Positions 35,953 to 44,712 of a DNA stretch of 49,128 nt are shown here, one piece after another. The notes under the pieces are model-generated. The model ran no database searches and was not told the DNA's origin. It was given only the letters and a program-made list of their open reading frames with translations. Source of the stretch: Anaerolineales bacterium (GTDB lineage Bacteria > Chloroflexota > Anaerolineae > Anaerolineales > DRMV01); assembly GCA_026996855.1 (NCBI GenBank), contig JALWJZ010000052.1:1-49128 (forward strand), in the 5' to 3' direction. The translations under genes and the position numbers were made by a program. Position 1 is the stretch's first letter. Every line of letters begins with the position of its first letter.

Positions 35953-37389
35953 ATGGCCGACCTCGATATCCTCCTTTTCAACCAAAATCCCTGGTGGGGA
36001 GACCGGGATAGAATTCAGGACGATATACATCTCAAAAAATTGCGTGAAGCCTCGTTGCGCATTGAATGGCCTTTACGGGCCAAAATTCGCCTGCATGAAG
36101 ACCGGGTTTACATTTTGAGAGGGCCGCGCCAAATCGGCAAGACCACGCTCATCAAGTTGCTTATTCAATCGCTATTGGAAGAAGGACGACCGGAACGCAA
36201 CATCTTCTATCTGGCTCTGGACATCGCCAACATCCGGTCCATTTCCCAGATTCAGGAGGCATTCCGCATCTTCCGGGAACTCCCCGGCGCCCATCCCACA
36301 GAACGGCGATGGGTCTTCCTGGACGAAGCCACTTTTATGGCCGATTGGGCCACCGCCCTCAAAACCCTTTATGACTTGGGCTGGCTGGAAAACACCTTTG
36401 TTTTGGTAAGCGGTTCTTCGGCGCTGGATTTGCGGCGTGGCCGAGAACGCCTTCCGGGACGTCGAGGCGTTGGCGCGCACGAAAACGACCTGGAATTGCT
36501 CCCCCTTTCCTTCCGAGACTTCCTGCTTCAGAAAAACCGAATCTCAGCGCTCCCCGCCCTTCCGACGCTGACCCCTGACCTCGTTTATCAAGCGGCCCAG
36601 GAAATGCTCATGCGCAACCCCCAAATTCGTGCAGATTGGGAAGTCTATCTGCGTACCGGCGGATTCCCCTTGAGCATCAATGCCTATGTCGAGCAAAAGC
36701 ACGTCCCGCCCGACGTCTATGCGACCCATCAAACGGCCTTTGTCGGCGAAGCATTGCGCGCGGGGTTGAACGAAGGGATGCTGCGCTATTTGCTGTCGGC
36801 CCTCATCGAAACCGTCGGAACCCCCGTACATTGGCAAACTTTGGCCAAGAGAGCCGGCATGGGGTCCCACCATTCTGCTCAAAAATACGTGGAAGACCTC
36901 GCGGCCCTGTATTTGCTACGGGTCATTCCCGCCACCCAACATTTGCACCATCCAAAACCGGCTCCCCGCAAACGACGCAAAATTTACTTCACCGACCCCT
37001 TTTTGTGGGCCGCTTTTCAGGCCTGGGTGAAGGGTTGGCTCGACCCGTACCCCACCTTTGAACAACACGTCCTGACCCCAACGCAAGAGCGAAGCAAAGT
37101 AGTCGAATCGGTCATTGGCAACCTCCTGGCTCGCGCATGGAAACAAGTTTGGTATTGGCAAAACCGAGGAGAAATCGATTTTGTCGTGGGTCAGGGAGAC
37201 CAAATCATGGGGTACGTCGAGGTCAAATATCAAACTTCCCTTCGCGCTGCTGATTGGCGCGTCTTCCGCCGCAAAACCAAGGGCGGCATCCTGGTCACCA
37301 AAAACGAATTGAGATTGATCACGGAGAACGGTAGCCGTATCGCGTTGGTCCCGGCGCCCCTGTTTGCGGCTTTGTTGCCCACGCAATAG
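35953..37389 (+). CDS. AAA ATPase of the DUF4143 type with PD-(D/E)XK-like C-terminus
   Basis: 478 aa from ATG 35953 (GGAG 8 nt upstream). Walker A LRGPRQIGKTTLIKLL (~54-69), Walker B WVFLDEATF, sensor VSGSSALDLR (~152-161). The middle helical part and C-terminus follow the DUF4143 layout, and the end has RGEIDFVVGQGDQ ... YVEVKYQTS, a D-x(n)-ExK nuclease-like core. Such ATPases are solitary and common, with no settled function; nucleic-acid or defence roles are suggested. It is monocistronic, with its own operators and terminator. Confidence 0.87.
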   Translation: MADLDILLFNQNPWWGDRDRIQDDIHLKKLREASLRIEWPLRAKIRLHEDRVYILRGPRQIGKTTLIKLLIQSLLEEGRPERNIFYLALDIANIRSISQIQEAFRIFRELPGAHPTERRWVFLDEATFMADWATALKTLYDLGWLENTFVLVSGSSALDLRRGRERLPGRRGVGAHENDLELLPLSFRDFLLQKNRISALPALPTLTPDLVYQAAQEMLMRNPQIRADWEVYLRTGGFPLSINAYVEQKHVPPDVYATHQTAFVGEALRAGLNEGMLRYLLSALIETVGTPVHWQTLAKRAGMGSHHSAQKYVEDLAALYLLRVIPATQHLHHPKPAPRKRRKIYFTDPFLWAAFQAWVKGWLDPYPTFEQHVLTPTQERSKVVESVIGNLLARAWKQVWYWQNRGEIDFVVGQGDQIMGYVEVKYQTSLRAADWRVFRRKTKGGILVTKNELRLITENGSRIALVPAPLFAALLPTQ

Positions 37390-37460
37390 TTACACCAACC
37401 CTTCTGCAAAGGGAGATATTGGAAGGAAGTACGGCGCAAAGGGCAACGCAATCATTAAAT

Positions 37461-37500
37461 AAATTGAGGGGCGCCTTTACCGCCCCTCAATTTATTTTGC
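37461..37500 (+). terminator. Intrinsic terminator after the DUF4143-type gene
   Basis: 13-bp stem (AAATTGAGGGGCG 37461-37473 / 37481-37493) with a 7-nt loop followed by ATTTTGC. It may serve both strands, since a minus-strand gene ends at 37560. Confidence 0.85.
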
Positions 37501-37559
37501 TTCGTCCCATCACTCAAGGAAGCGTTGGTTTTTTCGGAAAGGCAGGGCTTCAAGAAGCA

Positions 37560-38465
37560 TTATCGGGTATCCCCTTCCCCCAGCCGCAGCGCGGCTTCCA
37601 GGCCCTCCACCACGTACCGGTCCCGGGGCATTTCCAAAAGTCCCACCACGAAGTGGTAAATGGCGAACAACTCGAAACTGAAGGGAATGTAGCCCAGGTA
37701 CCCCAGCAAGGGCATTTCAAATACGTGCCAGAACTCCACGAAGGGGATGTGATAGTCCCACTTGGGGAAGGCGAAGTAATTCCACATCTCCCAGAAAAAG
37801 CCGGTGAAGACCGTGCCGAAGGCCAGGGCCGCCAGAGGGCGCCAATCCCTCTTGGAAGTCCAATCCAGCAAAGTGCGATTGCCCAACCACAGGTTCAGGG
37901 CTTCCACCAGGAAGTAGGGAGCGACCCACACCAGGGGAAAGCCGAAGATGGGGAAAGCGTACAACGCGTAGATGCCCAACAACCCCAGGACCAGGAACAG
38001 CCAGGGGGTCGCCCTGCCGGGGGCCAGCCGCGGCCCCGGGCGGAAACGCTGAATCCAGCGGTGCCCGGCCATCCACTCCGCGGTGGTGAACACCGCGGGG
38101 ATGACGGTGCTGAAATCCAGGGTTCCCAAAACCGCGTATTGCAAATCGGTCACCCGTTCCCGGCCCAGGTACACCCAGTTTTGCAAACGCAGGTTGAACA
38201 CCTCGAAAACCCACCACACCGGCGCGGAGAGCAGGAACAGGAACACGAACCGTCGCGGCGAGCGGCTGAGCAGGGAGTGGCCTTTCTGCCGATAACCCAG
38301 CGCGTCCATGGTCAGGATGTACCCCAACCACAAGGGGAAAAAGGCCAGGTTGGTGCGCATTTCCGGACCGAACCAGTTGTACGGCCAGGCCACCGCGATG
38401 AGCAGCAGGCCGATCCATCCCCAGCGGGGGAATACTTTTTTGGCGGTGGTCGAAGCATGGACCAT
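37560..38465 (-). CDS. Polytopic membrane protein, unknown
   Basis: 301 aa from ATG 38465 (GGAGGAG 5 nt upstream). About 7-8 hydrophobic helices (for example WIGLLLIAVAWPYNWF, FVFLFLLSAPVWWVFEVF, WLFLVLGLLGIYALYAF, FGTVFTGFFWEMWNYFAF). Rich in Trp and Phe; NWVYLGRERV and WDYHIPFVEFWHVFEMP are distinctive, but I cannot place the family. Monocistronic or in one unit with the broken acyltransferase upstream. Confidence 0.75.
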   Translation of the reverse strand: MVHASTTAKKVFPRWGWIGLLLIAVAWPYNWFGPEMRTNLAFFPLWLGYILTMDALGYRQKGHSLLSRSPRRFVFLFLLSAPVWWVFEVFNLRLQNWVYLGRERVTDLQYAVLGTLDFSTVIPAVFTTAEWMAGHRWIQRFRPGPRLAPGRATPWLFLVLGLLGIYALYAFPIFGFPLVWVAPYFLVEALNLWLGNRTLLDWTSKRDWRPLAALAFGTVFTGFFWEMWNYFAFPKWDYHIPFVEFWHVFEMPLLGYLGYIPFSFELFAIYHFVVGLLEMPRDRYVVEGLEAALRLGEGDTR

Positions 38466-38533
38466 ACTTCTCCTCCTGCGGTCGGGATGATTTTTGCCGA
38501 TGGAAAGGCGAGCAAGACCGGGTCGGGCTTCCC

Positions 38534-39075
38534 TCAACCTTCGGGGACCGGGATGCGCTCCGGGAGCCACCGTATGCCTCGGCGCAGCACGCGCGCCGGA
38601 TGCCCGGCCAGGACGATGCCGGGTTCGTCGAAGGCTTTGGTCACCACCGCGCCCGCGGCCACCGCGCTATCCGGCGGGATGCGTACGCCTTTTGAATGCG
38701 GCTCCCTTCGTCTTCCAGCCAGATTTCGCCACCTTGGGAAAAGCGCACGCCAGGGCCCAGGGCCAGAAGGTTGTTGCGACCCCGGATGCGCACGTACACA
38801 TCCCGCAGGAAACTTCCCCGGCCCAAGGTCACCCGATGCCCTTCGCCCCGGATGTCCAGCACCACGTTTTGCAGGGTCACACCTTCCTCGGCCAGGATGC
38901 GGTGGCCCCGCCCCCGCACCACGACCTCCAGGCCCACCACGGCCGGCAAACGCACTTCGTTGTGGGGGGCCACCTCCCATCCCCAGGCCGCCCAGCCCGT
39001 TTTGCGGGCCACAAGGAGCCACCACCAGGGACGGTGTCGGTTCCAGCGACGTACCAAAAGGCGCAAGACGTTCAT
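38534..39075 (-). pseudogene. Hexapeptide-repeat acyltransferase, internally deleted and frameshifted
   Basis: From ATG 39075 one frame encodes the N-terminal ~128 residues of a left-handed beta-helix acyltransferase (NEVRLPAVVGLEVVVRGRG, GVRFSQGGEIWLEDEGSRI). At about 38695 the homology jumps, in another frame, to the C-terminal end of the same family (KGVRIPPDSAVAAGAVVTK, GHPARVLR). The central catalytic stretch expected there, about 40-50 residues, is absent. So a deletion whose length is not a multiple of three has removed the active-site coil. Likely non-functional. It lies between two intact minus-strand genes. Confidence 0.78.
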
Positions 39076-39149
39076 CGGCTTCGTCTCCAGGGCGCGGGGG
39101 CCAGTCTCGGCTTTCCCAAGGGACGCCCCCTTCCCGCCCGAGCCTCCGC

Positions 39150-39854
39150 TCAAGGCGAAGGGGTTGCGGGGCCCGACACGGGTGTGGGCGTCGCAAACAC
39201 GATGCGCACCTGGGTCATGCCCAGGGTATGTAGAAACCGGAGCAAGAAGGCCTCCGCGTGGACCCGGGCCTTTTCCAGGATGCCGTCCTCCAGCGCGGCC
39301 TCCAGCAGGGCCTTTTCCGCGGCCTTGCGGGCTTCGGTTTCCAGGTGCACCTGGCCCCTGGTCAGCAGGCCGGTTTCCCGGTCGTACACATAGGACTTTT
39401 CGTTGTCCAGGGCCACCACGAAGATTTCCGGCGGGGGAAGGCGCAGCACCAGGGTTTCCCCTTCATACCAGACGTCGTCGGGGCCGATTTTGCTCAAGTC
39501 CACCCCGGCGATGACCTGCCCGTGGGCCACGAAGAGGAGCCGGTCGCCAAAGAGAAAGGACCACACCCCCTCGCCGGTGCCCGCGTCGGCCACGATGACC
39601 TTTTCGAGGGTGTACTGCACCGTTTCCAGGCGGGCCAGTTGCCGCACCCGATGCACGATGGTCACGGGGTCGGGGCGGATGGTGGGCGTGGGGTGCAACG
39701 CCCGGGCCACCTGAGTGCTCAACGAGGCGTTCATCCGCTGCAAGGGTGCGAGTTGTTCGGTGGTCTTCTCCACCTGGCTCACCACCCGATGCACGCCCCA
39801 GGCCACGATGAGCAACACACCCAGAACCAATACCCAACCTTTCAAACCGGACAT
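39150..39854 (-). CDS. DUF4230 membrane-anchored protein
   Basis: 234 aa. One N-terminal membrane helix (~5-22), a short charged segment, then a domain with TIVHRVRQLARLETVQYTLEKVIVAD (residues ~65-90), a DUF4230 pattern, and SFLFGDRLLFVAHGQVIAGVDLSKI. The rest is a charged helical C-terminus ending in TPTPVSGPATPSP. Extracytoplasmic; function unknown. Confidence 0.82.
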   Translation of the reverse strand: MSGLKGWVLVLGVLLIVAWGVHRVVSQVEKTTEQLAPLQRMNASLSTQVARALHPTPTIRPDPVTIVHRVRQLARLETVQYTLEKVIVADAGTGEGVWSFLFGDRLLFVAHGQVIAGVDLSKIGPDDVWYEGETLVLRLPPPEIFVVALDNEKSYVYDRETGLLTRGQVHLETEARKAAEKALLEAALEDGILEKARVHAEAFLLRFLHTLGMTQVRIVFATPTPVSGPATPSP

Positions 39855-39890
39855 GGAAGCCTCCCTCTCGTGGCGGTCGGCAGTCGGCGG

Positions 39891-40877
39891 TCAGTAGGTG
39901 AAGACGAGTTGCAGGCACCGGTCGGGGTGCTCGTCCAGCAGAGCGTACGCCTGGGGCGCCTCTTCCACGGGGAAGCGATGGGAAATCCACCGGGCCGGGC
40001 GCAGGGCCCGGAGCATGGCCCAGGCCGTCTCCCCACGACGTCGGCGGTCCCAGCGGCCCGTGAGGGCCGGATTCAGGGTGCTCACCTGGCTGGAAATCAG
40101 GCGCAAGCGGCCGCGGTGGAAATGCGCGCCCAGGTTCAGCGCCACGGGCTTGGCGCCGTACCAGGAACCCACCACAACCTTACCATGAAACCGGGTCACC
40201 TGGAGGGCCTGTTGCAACGCCCGGCCCGAGCCGCTCACCTCGATGCTCACGTCTGCGAAAGGGGCCATGGCCTCCGCGGCCTCCGGGGGAAGGGCCTCGG
40301 GAACCCCGGCCTCTTGCGCGGCCTTGCGGCGCAGCGGGTAGTGGTCGAAGGCCACCAGGCGGGCCAGGGGAAAGCGGGCCAGCAGGCCGGCGGTGAGCAA
40401 ACCCACCACGCCCAGGCCGAACACGGCCACGGCTTCCCCCAAAAGGGGCGCGGCGTCGTGCACCAGGGTGATGGCCGTTTCCATGTTGGGGTAAAACACC
40501 GCGTCTTCGTCGGTCACCTCATTGGGGATGGGAATCGCCTGCTCCGGCCGGACGAAAACGTGGCTCTGGTGGGGATGGAAGACGAACACCCGCCGCCCCA
40601 GCCAGGCCTCGTCCACGCCGTAGCCCACCGCGTCCACCCGGCCCACCACCGCGTACCCGTAGGGGAAGGGGAACCGGGCCGGTCGGCGCAGCGGCTCCAG
40701 CACCTCGTCCAGCAGCGCGTCCTGGGGCCACTGGCCGCGATAGGCTACCATTTCCGTCCCGGCGCTGATGGCCGAATACCGCACCCGCACCCGCAGATGG
40801 CCGGGCATGGGCTCGGGCAGGGGCGCGGCCCGCACTTCCACCTGCCGCGGGGCCACGAACCACACCGAACGCATCAT
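39891..40877 (-). CDS. Medium-chain dehydrogenase/reductase (alcohol dehydrogenase-like, BchC-like)
   Basis: 328 aa from ATG 40877, overlapping the upstream ribD-C stop (ATGA). Nucleotide-binding glycine motif AVAVFGLGVVGLLTAGLLAR, preceded by PNMETAITLVHDA. The N-terminal SAISAGTEMVAYRGQWP is typical of zinc-lacking sugar/2-deoxy dehydrogenase-like MDRs related to BchC. The catalytic zinc Cys/His set is not obvious. Substrate unknown. It shares a unit with two riboflavin genes, which may be regulation rather than pathway. Confidence 0.82.
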   Translation of the reverse strand: MMRSVWFVAPRQVEVRAAPLPEPMPGHLRVRVRYSAISAGTEMVAYRGQWPQDALLDEVLEPLRRPARFPFPYGYAVVGRVDAVGYGVDEAWLGRRVFVFHPHQSHVFVRPEQAIPIPNEVTDEDAVFYPNMETAITLVHDAAPLLGEAVAVFGLGVVGLLTAGLLARFPLARLVAFDHYPLRRKAAQEAGVPEALPPEAAEAMAPFADVSIEVSGSGRALQQALQVTRFHGKVVVGSWYGAKPVALNLGAHFHRGRLRLISSQVSTLNPALTGRWDRRRRGETAWAMLRALRPARWISHRFPVEEAPQAYALLDEHPDRCLQLVFTY

Positions 40878-41578
40878 GGCAGCAGCGCCCATAGTACCGC
40901 GTCCTCCCCGTACAGTTCCCAGTGTACTGCGCTGGGGCGAATGGGCTGGGGAAGCCTCCCCTCGATCGCGGGTAGACCGCTCAGGTACACCGGCGCCACG
41001 GTCACCACCACCGCATCGGCCAGGCCGGCTTGCAAAAACGCGGTCAGCACCCGCGCGCCGCCTTCCACCATGAGGGTACGCAGCCCCCGGTCCGCCAGCG
41101 CGGCCAGGAGCGGAGCCAGGGGCACCTGGCCGGCCTCGTTGGGGGAAAAGACCAGCACCTGCGCGCCCCGGGCTTCCACCGCGCGACGGGCCGCCTGGGG
41201 TGCCCGGCTGGTGGTGGCCACCCACACCGAACGGGGATGGTCCAGCACCCGGGCGGTGGGGGGCAGACGCAGGTGCGAATCCAGCACCACGGGCTGGGGT
41301 TGCGGACCTGCCACCAGCCGGGTCGTGAGTCTGGGGTCGTCGGCCAGCACCGTGCCAATGCCCACCAGGATGCCGTCGTGGGCCGCGCGCAAACGGTGGG
41401 TCAGGCGGAGGCTGGCCGGCCCGCTCAAGGGCGTGGGCGCGCCGCGGCGTCGGGTCAGGCAGCCGTCCAGGCTCTGGGCGTAACTCAACGTCACCCAGGG
41501 GCGCCCCTGGGGACGCCGGTTCTGCCACCAGGAGCCCAGCGGTTCCGGAAGCCGTACAGACCGAGGGGCCACGTTCAT
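40874..41578 (-). CDS. Pyrimidine reductase family protein (RibD C-terminal domain type)
   Basis: 234 aa. RibD-C reduces 5-amino-6-ribosylaminouracil phosphate in riboflavin synthesis. Seen: PWVTLSYAQSLDGCLT (~27-42), HDGILVGIGTVLADDPRLT (~67-85), LRTLMVEGGARVLTAFL (~164-180), all of the DHFR-like RibD-C fold. The deaminase domain of full RibD is absent, so this is a stand-alone reductase. It lies 7 nt after ribA. Confidence 0.88.
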   Translation of the reverse strand: MNVAPRSVRLPEPLGSWWQNRRPQGRPWVTLSYAQSLDGCLTRRRGAPTPLSGPASLRLTHRLRAAHDGILVGIGTVLADDPRLTTRLVAGPQPQPVVLDSHLRLPPTARVLDHPRSVWVATTSRAPQAARRAVEARGAQVLVFSPNEAGQVPLAPLLAALADRGLRTLMVEGGARVLTAFLQAGLADAVVVTVAPVYLSGLPAIEGRLPQPIRPSAVHWELYGEDAVLWALLP

Positions 41579-41585
41579 GAATAGG

Positions 41586-42203
41586 TCAGGCCATTTCCGA
41601 ACCGTTCAAGTCGGACAGATCCAACAGGTGATGCAACCGCATCGCCTTGGTGCGCAAGTAGCGGGCGTTTTCCGGGTGCACGGTGGGCGTCAGGGGCACC
41701 CGTTCCACCACGGGCACGCCCAGGGCCTCCAGGGCCTGAATCTTGTCCGGGTTGTTGGTCAGCAAGCGCACCGAGCGCACGCCGAAGAACTTCAAAATGG
41801 CCGCGGCCGCGTCGTAGTGGCGTTCGTCGGCCTGATGGCCCAGGAGCAAATTGGCCTCCACCGTATCGTAGCCCTGGTCCTGCAAGTTGTAGGCCCGCAA
41901 CTTGTCGGCCAGGCCGATGCCCCGACCCTCCTGACGCAAGTAAACCAAAACGCCCCGCCCCTCTTGGGCGATGCGTTCCAGGCTGGTCAGCAGTTGTTCG
42001 CGGCAATCACACCGCAACGAGCCCAAGACGTCCCCTGTGAAACATTCGGAGTGAATCCGTACCATTACGGCCTCGCCCCGAACGTCGCCTATTACCAGGG
42101 CCACATGGTCCTTGTCCTCCTCTTCATCGTGGAACAGGTGAATTTGAAACTCGCCGAACAACGTCGGAAGCCGCGCTTGCGTGATGTGTTGAATGGCTCC
42201 CAT
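41586..42203 (-). CDS. ribA: GTP cyclohydrolase II
   Basis: 205 aa. It opens GTP to the pyrimidine that starts riboflavin synthesis. Seen: VMVRIHSECFTGDVLGSLRCDCREQL (residues ~47-72; three zinc-ligand cysteines C55, C66, C68), VYLRQEGRGIGLADKLRAY (~88-106) and LLTNNPDKIQAL (~146-157). No RibB domain is attached. Start 42203 is chosen because AGGAG lies 8 nt upstream; ATG 42221 is weaker. Confidence 0.95.
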   Translation of the reverse strand: MGAIQHITQARLPTLFGEFQIHLFHDEEEDKDHVALVIGDVRGEAVMVRIHSECFTGDVLGSLRCDCREQLLTSLERIAQEGRGVLVYLRQEGRGIGLADKLRAYNLQDQGYDTVEANLLLGHQADERHYDAAAAILKFFGVRSVRLLTNNPDKIQALEALGVPVVERVPLTPTVHPENARYLRTKAMRLHHLLDLSDLNGSEMA

Positions 42204-42390
42204 CGTTCTTTCTCCTGCCATGGCGTTTACGTTATTCTAACGCACACTCTGTAGAATGTCCCCCTGCTGGGGGAAGCCATGCGCGCCATCCGACGTCGAG
42301 GGCAGACTTTTATACAACCGAAAAAGACGCCCCGAGTTACGCAAAGGCTTCCTGAACACCCAGGAGCATCTTGAGAGAGGGAGGTGGGCC

Positions 42391-42555
42391 ATGATGGACG
42401 TGCTGGTACCCACGGTCATGTGGTTGCACGTAGAGATGGAGCGCAAACGGCGGCATCCGCAAGAAGCGGTGCCGTGGTGGGAGGACAGGATGCGACGCAA
42501 GGATTCGCGCACGGCCATGCGCCCCATCCGTTCCCAACGACAACGGCGGGCCTGA
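42391..42555 (+). CDS. 54-aa basic hypothetical protein
   Basis: ATG 42391 (MMDVLVPTVMWLHVEMERKR) behind GGAGGTGGGCC, a strong SD, and followed by a terminator overlapping its last codons. Half of it is basic. Transcribed alone; 42204..42390 holds its leader with a CCCCCTGCTGGGGG hairpin at about 42259-42272. No family known to me. Confidence 0.6.
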   Translation: MMDVLVPTVMWLHVEMERKRRHPQEAVPWWEDRMRRKDSRTAMRPIRSQRQRRA

Positions 42556-42572
42556 AGCCCGCCGTTCTTTTT
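42542..42572 (+). terminator. Intrinsic terminator after the 54-aa gene
   Basis: 10-bp stem AACGGCGGGC (42542-42551) / GCCCGCCGTT (42557-42566), 5-nt loop, then CTTTTTC. It may also limit leftward transcripts from sufE. Confidence 0.85.
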
Positions 42573-42603
42573 CGCTCCACAAAGCGATGCTTTACCACCG
42601 CCC

Positions 42604-43110
42604 CTACGATGCGGAAACAGTTTCCTTCAAAGCCTTCTGGCACACCGCACAAGCGGCCAGGTGCCGTCGGGCCGGTTCCCGCACCATGGCCAGCATCCCC
42701 TCCAGGCCCATGGTCCGCCCCATACTCAAACGAGGGCCGAAGATGCGCTGCGGCAGGTCGTCGGGGAGGTGGGTCACCTGCCAGGCCGGCGCGCCGGAGC
42801 AGGTGTCGTCCAGAATTTTGGCAAAGGCCTTTGCCGACAAACCCTGCGGGTTTTCCACCGCGAAGTAATAACGAAAGGTGTGCTGCTCCGGTTCTTCGAT
42901 GGCCCACACGTAGGCCTGCGATTCGCAATGGGGGACCAGGTTTTCCCTGGGATACGGCGGCGTGGCCACCTCCGGCGGTACGGGCCGGAACCCGTCGGCC
43001 AGTTCGATGAGGAACGCATAGCGCTCCTGGGGGTCCGTCAGCCAGGCCAGGGTGTCCAGCAGTTCCTTCAATTTGGGCGGAAGGAGCCGTTCGGCATCGG
43101 ATGCGGTCAT
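42604..43110 (-). CDS. SufE-family sulfur acceptor protein
   Basis: 168 aa from ATG 43110 (GGAGG 7 nt upstream). SufE accepts sulfur from a cysteine desulfurase for Fe-S cluster assembly. The acceptor Cys is in NLVPHCESQAYVW (~51-63), and the family end pattern GLEGMLAMVREPARRHL is present. No sufS/sufB beside it; the neighbour is a rhodanese, so it may take sulfur from there (inference). Confidence 0.88.
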   Translation of the reverse strand: MTASDAERLLPPKLKELLDTLAWLTDPQERYAFLIELADGFRPVPPEVATPPYPRENLVPHCESQAYVWAIEEPEQHTFRYYFAVENPQGLSAKAFAKILDDTCSGAPAWQVTHLPDDLPQRIFGPRLSMGRTMGLEGMLAMVREPARRHLAACAVCQKALKETVSAS

Positions 43111-43206
43111 CGTCCAACCTCCACATGCGAGTTCTTGGCACAACCCGAAAGAGATATGCCCTCCAGGGGCCGGCCGAAACCGTGGCAGGGCACGCGCGGC
43201 GCGACA

Positions 43207-43244
43207 AAAAGAACGGGCAGGCCCGGCACACCAAGACCTGCCCG
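43207..43244 (-). terminator. Terminator between sulfurtransferase and sufE
   Basis: 8-bp stem CGGGCAGG (43214-43221) / CCTGCCCG (43237-43244) with a 15-nt loop, followed on the minus strand by TTCTTTTTG. sufE therefore probably has its own promoter or depends on read-through. Confidence 0.75.
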
Positions 43245-43263
43245 ATAGGACAAAGAGGGGATT

Positions 43264-44151
43264 TCAGCGTTCGATGGGTACCCGCACCAGGTTGCCCCAT
43301 TCCGTCCAACTGCCGTCGTAGTTACGCACCTGCTCGAAGCCCAGCAGGTATTTGAGCACGAACCAGGTGTGGCTGCTGCGCTCTCCGATGCGGCAGTACA
43401 CGATGATGTCCTCTTCCGGCCGCAAACCGGCTTCTTCCACGTAAATCTTGCGCAATTCCTCGGCCGTCTTGAAGGTGCCGTCGGGGTTCACCGCGCGCGA
43501 CCAGGGGATGTTCACCGCACCGGGGATGTGCCCACCCCGCAGCGCGCCCTCATTGGGGTATCCGGGCATGTGCAACCGTTCCCCGCGAAATTCCTCGGGC
43601 GAGCGTACGTCCACCAACTTCTTCCCGGCCTGAACGTGGGCCAGTACATCGTCCCGGAAGGCCCGATGGGGCGCGTCGTTCCGCTCCGGAGCCCGGTATT
43701 CGGTGGGGGAATGTGCGGGAACCTCCCGGGTCAGGGGCCGACCTTCTTCCAGCCACTTTTGCCGGCCACCGTCCATGAGTCTGGCGTTGGTGTGGCCGAA
43801 CAACTGGAACACCCAAAAGGCATAGGCCGCCCACCAGTTGTGCTTGTCCCCGTAGAACACGACGGTGGTTTCCGGGGTGATTCCCAGGCGGCTCATCAAC
43901 CGTTCGAACGCGGCCCGGTCGATGTAATCCCGCATGATGGGGTCGTTCAGGTCTCGTACCCAGTCCACTTCCACCGCGCCGGGAATGTGCCCGCTGGGGT
44001 ACACCAGCGGGTCCTCGTTGGATTCGACGAGACGCACGTTGGGGTCATCGAGGTGTTGGGCCACCCACTCGGTGGTGACCAGCACCTCGGGATGCACGTA
44101 ACCCTTGACCAGGATGGGTTCCAGCGTGGGGTCCAGGGTTGCCGTACCCAT
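43264..44151 (-). CDS. Thiosulfate / 3-mercaptopyruvate sulfurtransferase (two rhodanese domains)
   Basis: 295 aa, SD AAAGGAGGTGACCC. N-terminal inactive rhodanese domain ([15 protein letters not shown]) and C-terminal active domain with the loop CRIGERS (Cys ~262) and [13 protein letters not shown] after it. Motifs of the long rhodanese family are intact. Moves sulfane sulfur to cyanide, thiols or other acceptors. Adjacent to sufE, and the divergent CBS at 44713 also belongs to sulfur metabolism. Confidence 0.93.
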   Translation of the reverse strand: MGTATLDPTLEPILVKGYVHPEVLVTTEWVAQHLDDPNVRLVESNEDPLVYPSGHIPGAVEVDWVRDLNDPIMRDYIDRAAFERLMSRLGITPETTVVFYGDKHNWWAAYAFWVFQLFGHTNARLMDGGRQKWLEEGRPLTREVPAHSPTEYRAPERNDAPHRAFRDDVLAHVQAGKKLVDVRSPEEFRGERLHMPGYPNEGALRGGHIPGAVNIPWSRAVNPDGTFKTAEELRKIYVEEAGLRPEEDIIVYCRIGERSSHTWFVLKYLLGFEQVRNYDGSWTEWGNLVRVPIER

Positions 44152-44712
44152 GGGTCACCTCCTTTTGAGGGATTTGTATAAGGTTTTTCTTGTAAACCCG
44201 AGTATACCAGAAAGGAGGGAGTAATGAGAAGTGAATAAGCGAATGGGCGAATGAGCGGGTTTGCGGATTTGCGAATCAGCGGATGGGGGGTAGGGGTGCA
44301 AGGGCGTGCGCCCTTGCTTTGGGAGTGCGGCGGCTCGACGCCGCTTTGGGAAGGCGGGAACGACGCGCCTTTTCGCCGCGGTTTTGGTTATAATAGGGGC
44401 AACATCCCTTTGAGGTCCAAGCACACCGCCATGGTCTTTTGCCCGGCCTTCCAGTTCTGTTGTGCCCGCTGTCGGGGCGCACGCTAAGTGTGCGCCCCAC
44501 CTTCGCGCGTGGCTCCCCGCCACCTTTCCCCCAACCGTTGTATACAACCCTATAAATCCTAAGAGCTCGAAATCCAAAAGGGTTTTCGCTGCAACCCATA
44601 CAACGAAGCCCACACCCTGGATTTGAATGACCGAAAGAATGGCCGCACAACATCCCACCGGGGGCCACAGGCTGCACCCCGGCCCTCGGTCCCAGCACCA
44701 GGAGGTGACCCC
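44152..44712. other. Long intergenic region before the CBS gene
   Basis: 560 bp between divergent genes. It contains a low-complexity stretch with degenerate GCGAAT/GAGCG repeats (44220-44290), a perfect TATAAT (44389-44394) on the plus strand with poor -35, a GC-rich hairpin (about 44474-44498, GGGGCGCAC ... GTGTGCGCCCC), and the CBS ribosome site GGAGGTGACCCC. I see no T-box or SAM riboswitch signature. Confidence 0.6.

Noticed and set aside
39258-41483. 741-codon plus-strand frame over DUF4230, the dehydrogenase and ribD-C
   Set aside because: Crosses three well-supported minus-strand genes; low-complexity product typical of an antisense frame.
42204-42390. FMN riboswitch upstream of ribA
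   Set aside because: On the minus strand none of the conserved RFN segments can be found; ribA starts shortly after an ordinary SD.
44389-44712. T-box or SAM riboswitch before the CBS gene
   Set aside because: The leader has a hairpin, but neither the T-box core nor the SAM-I helices and kink-turn pattern can be found.
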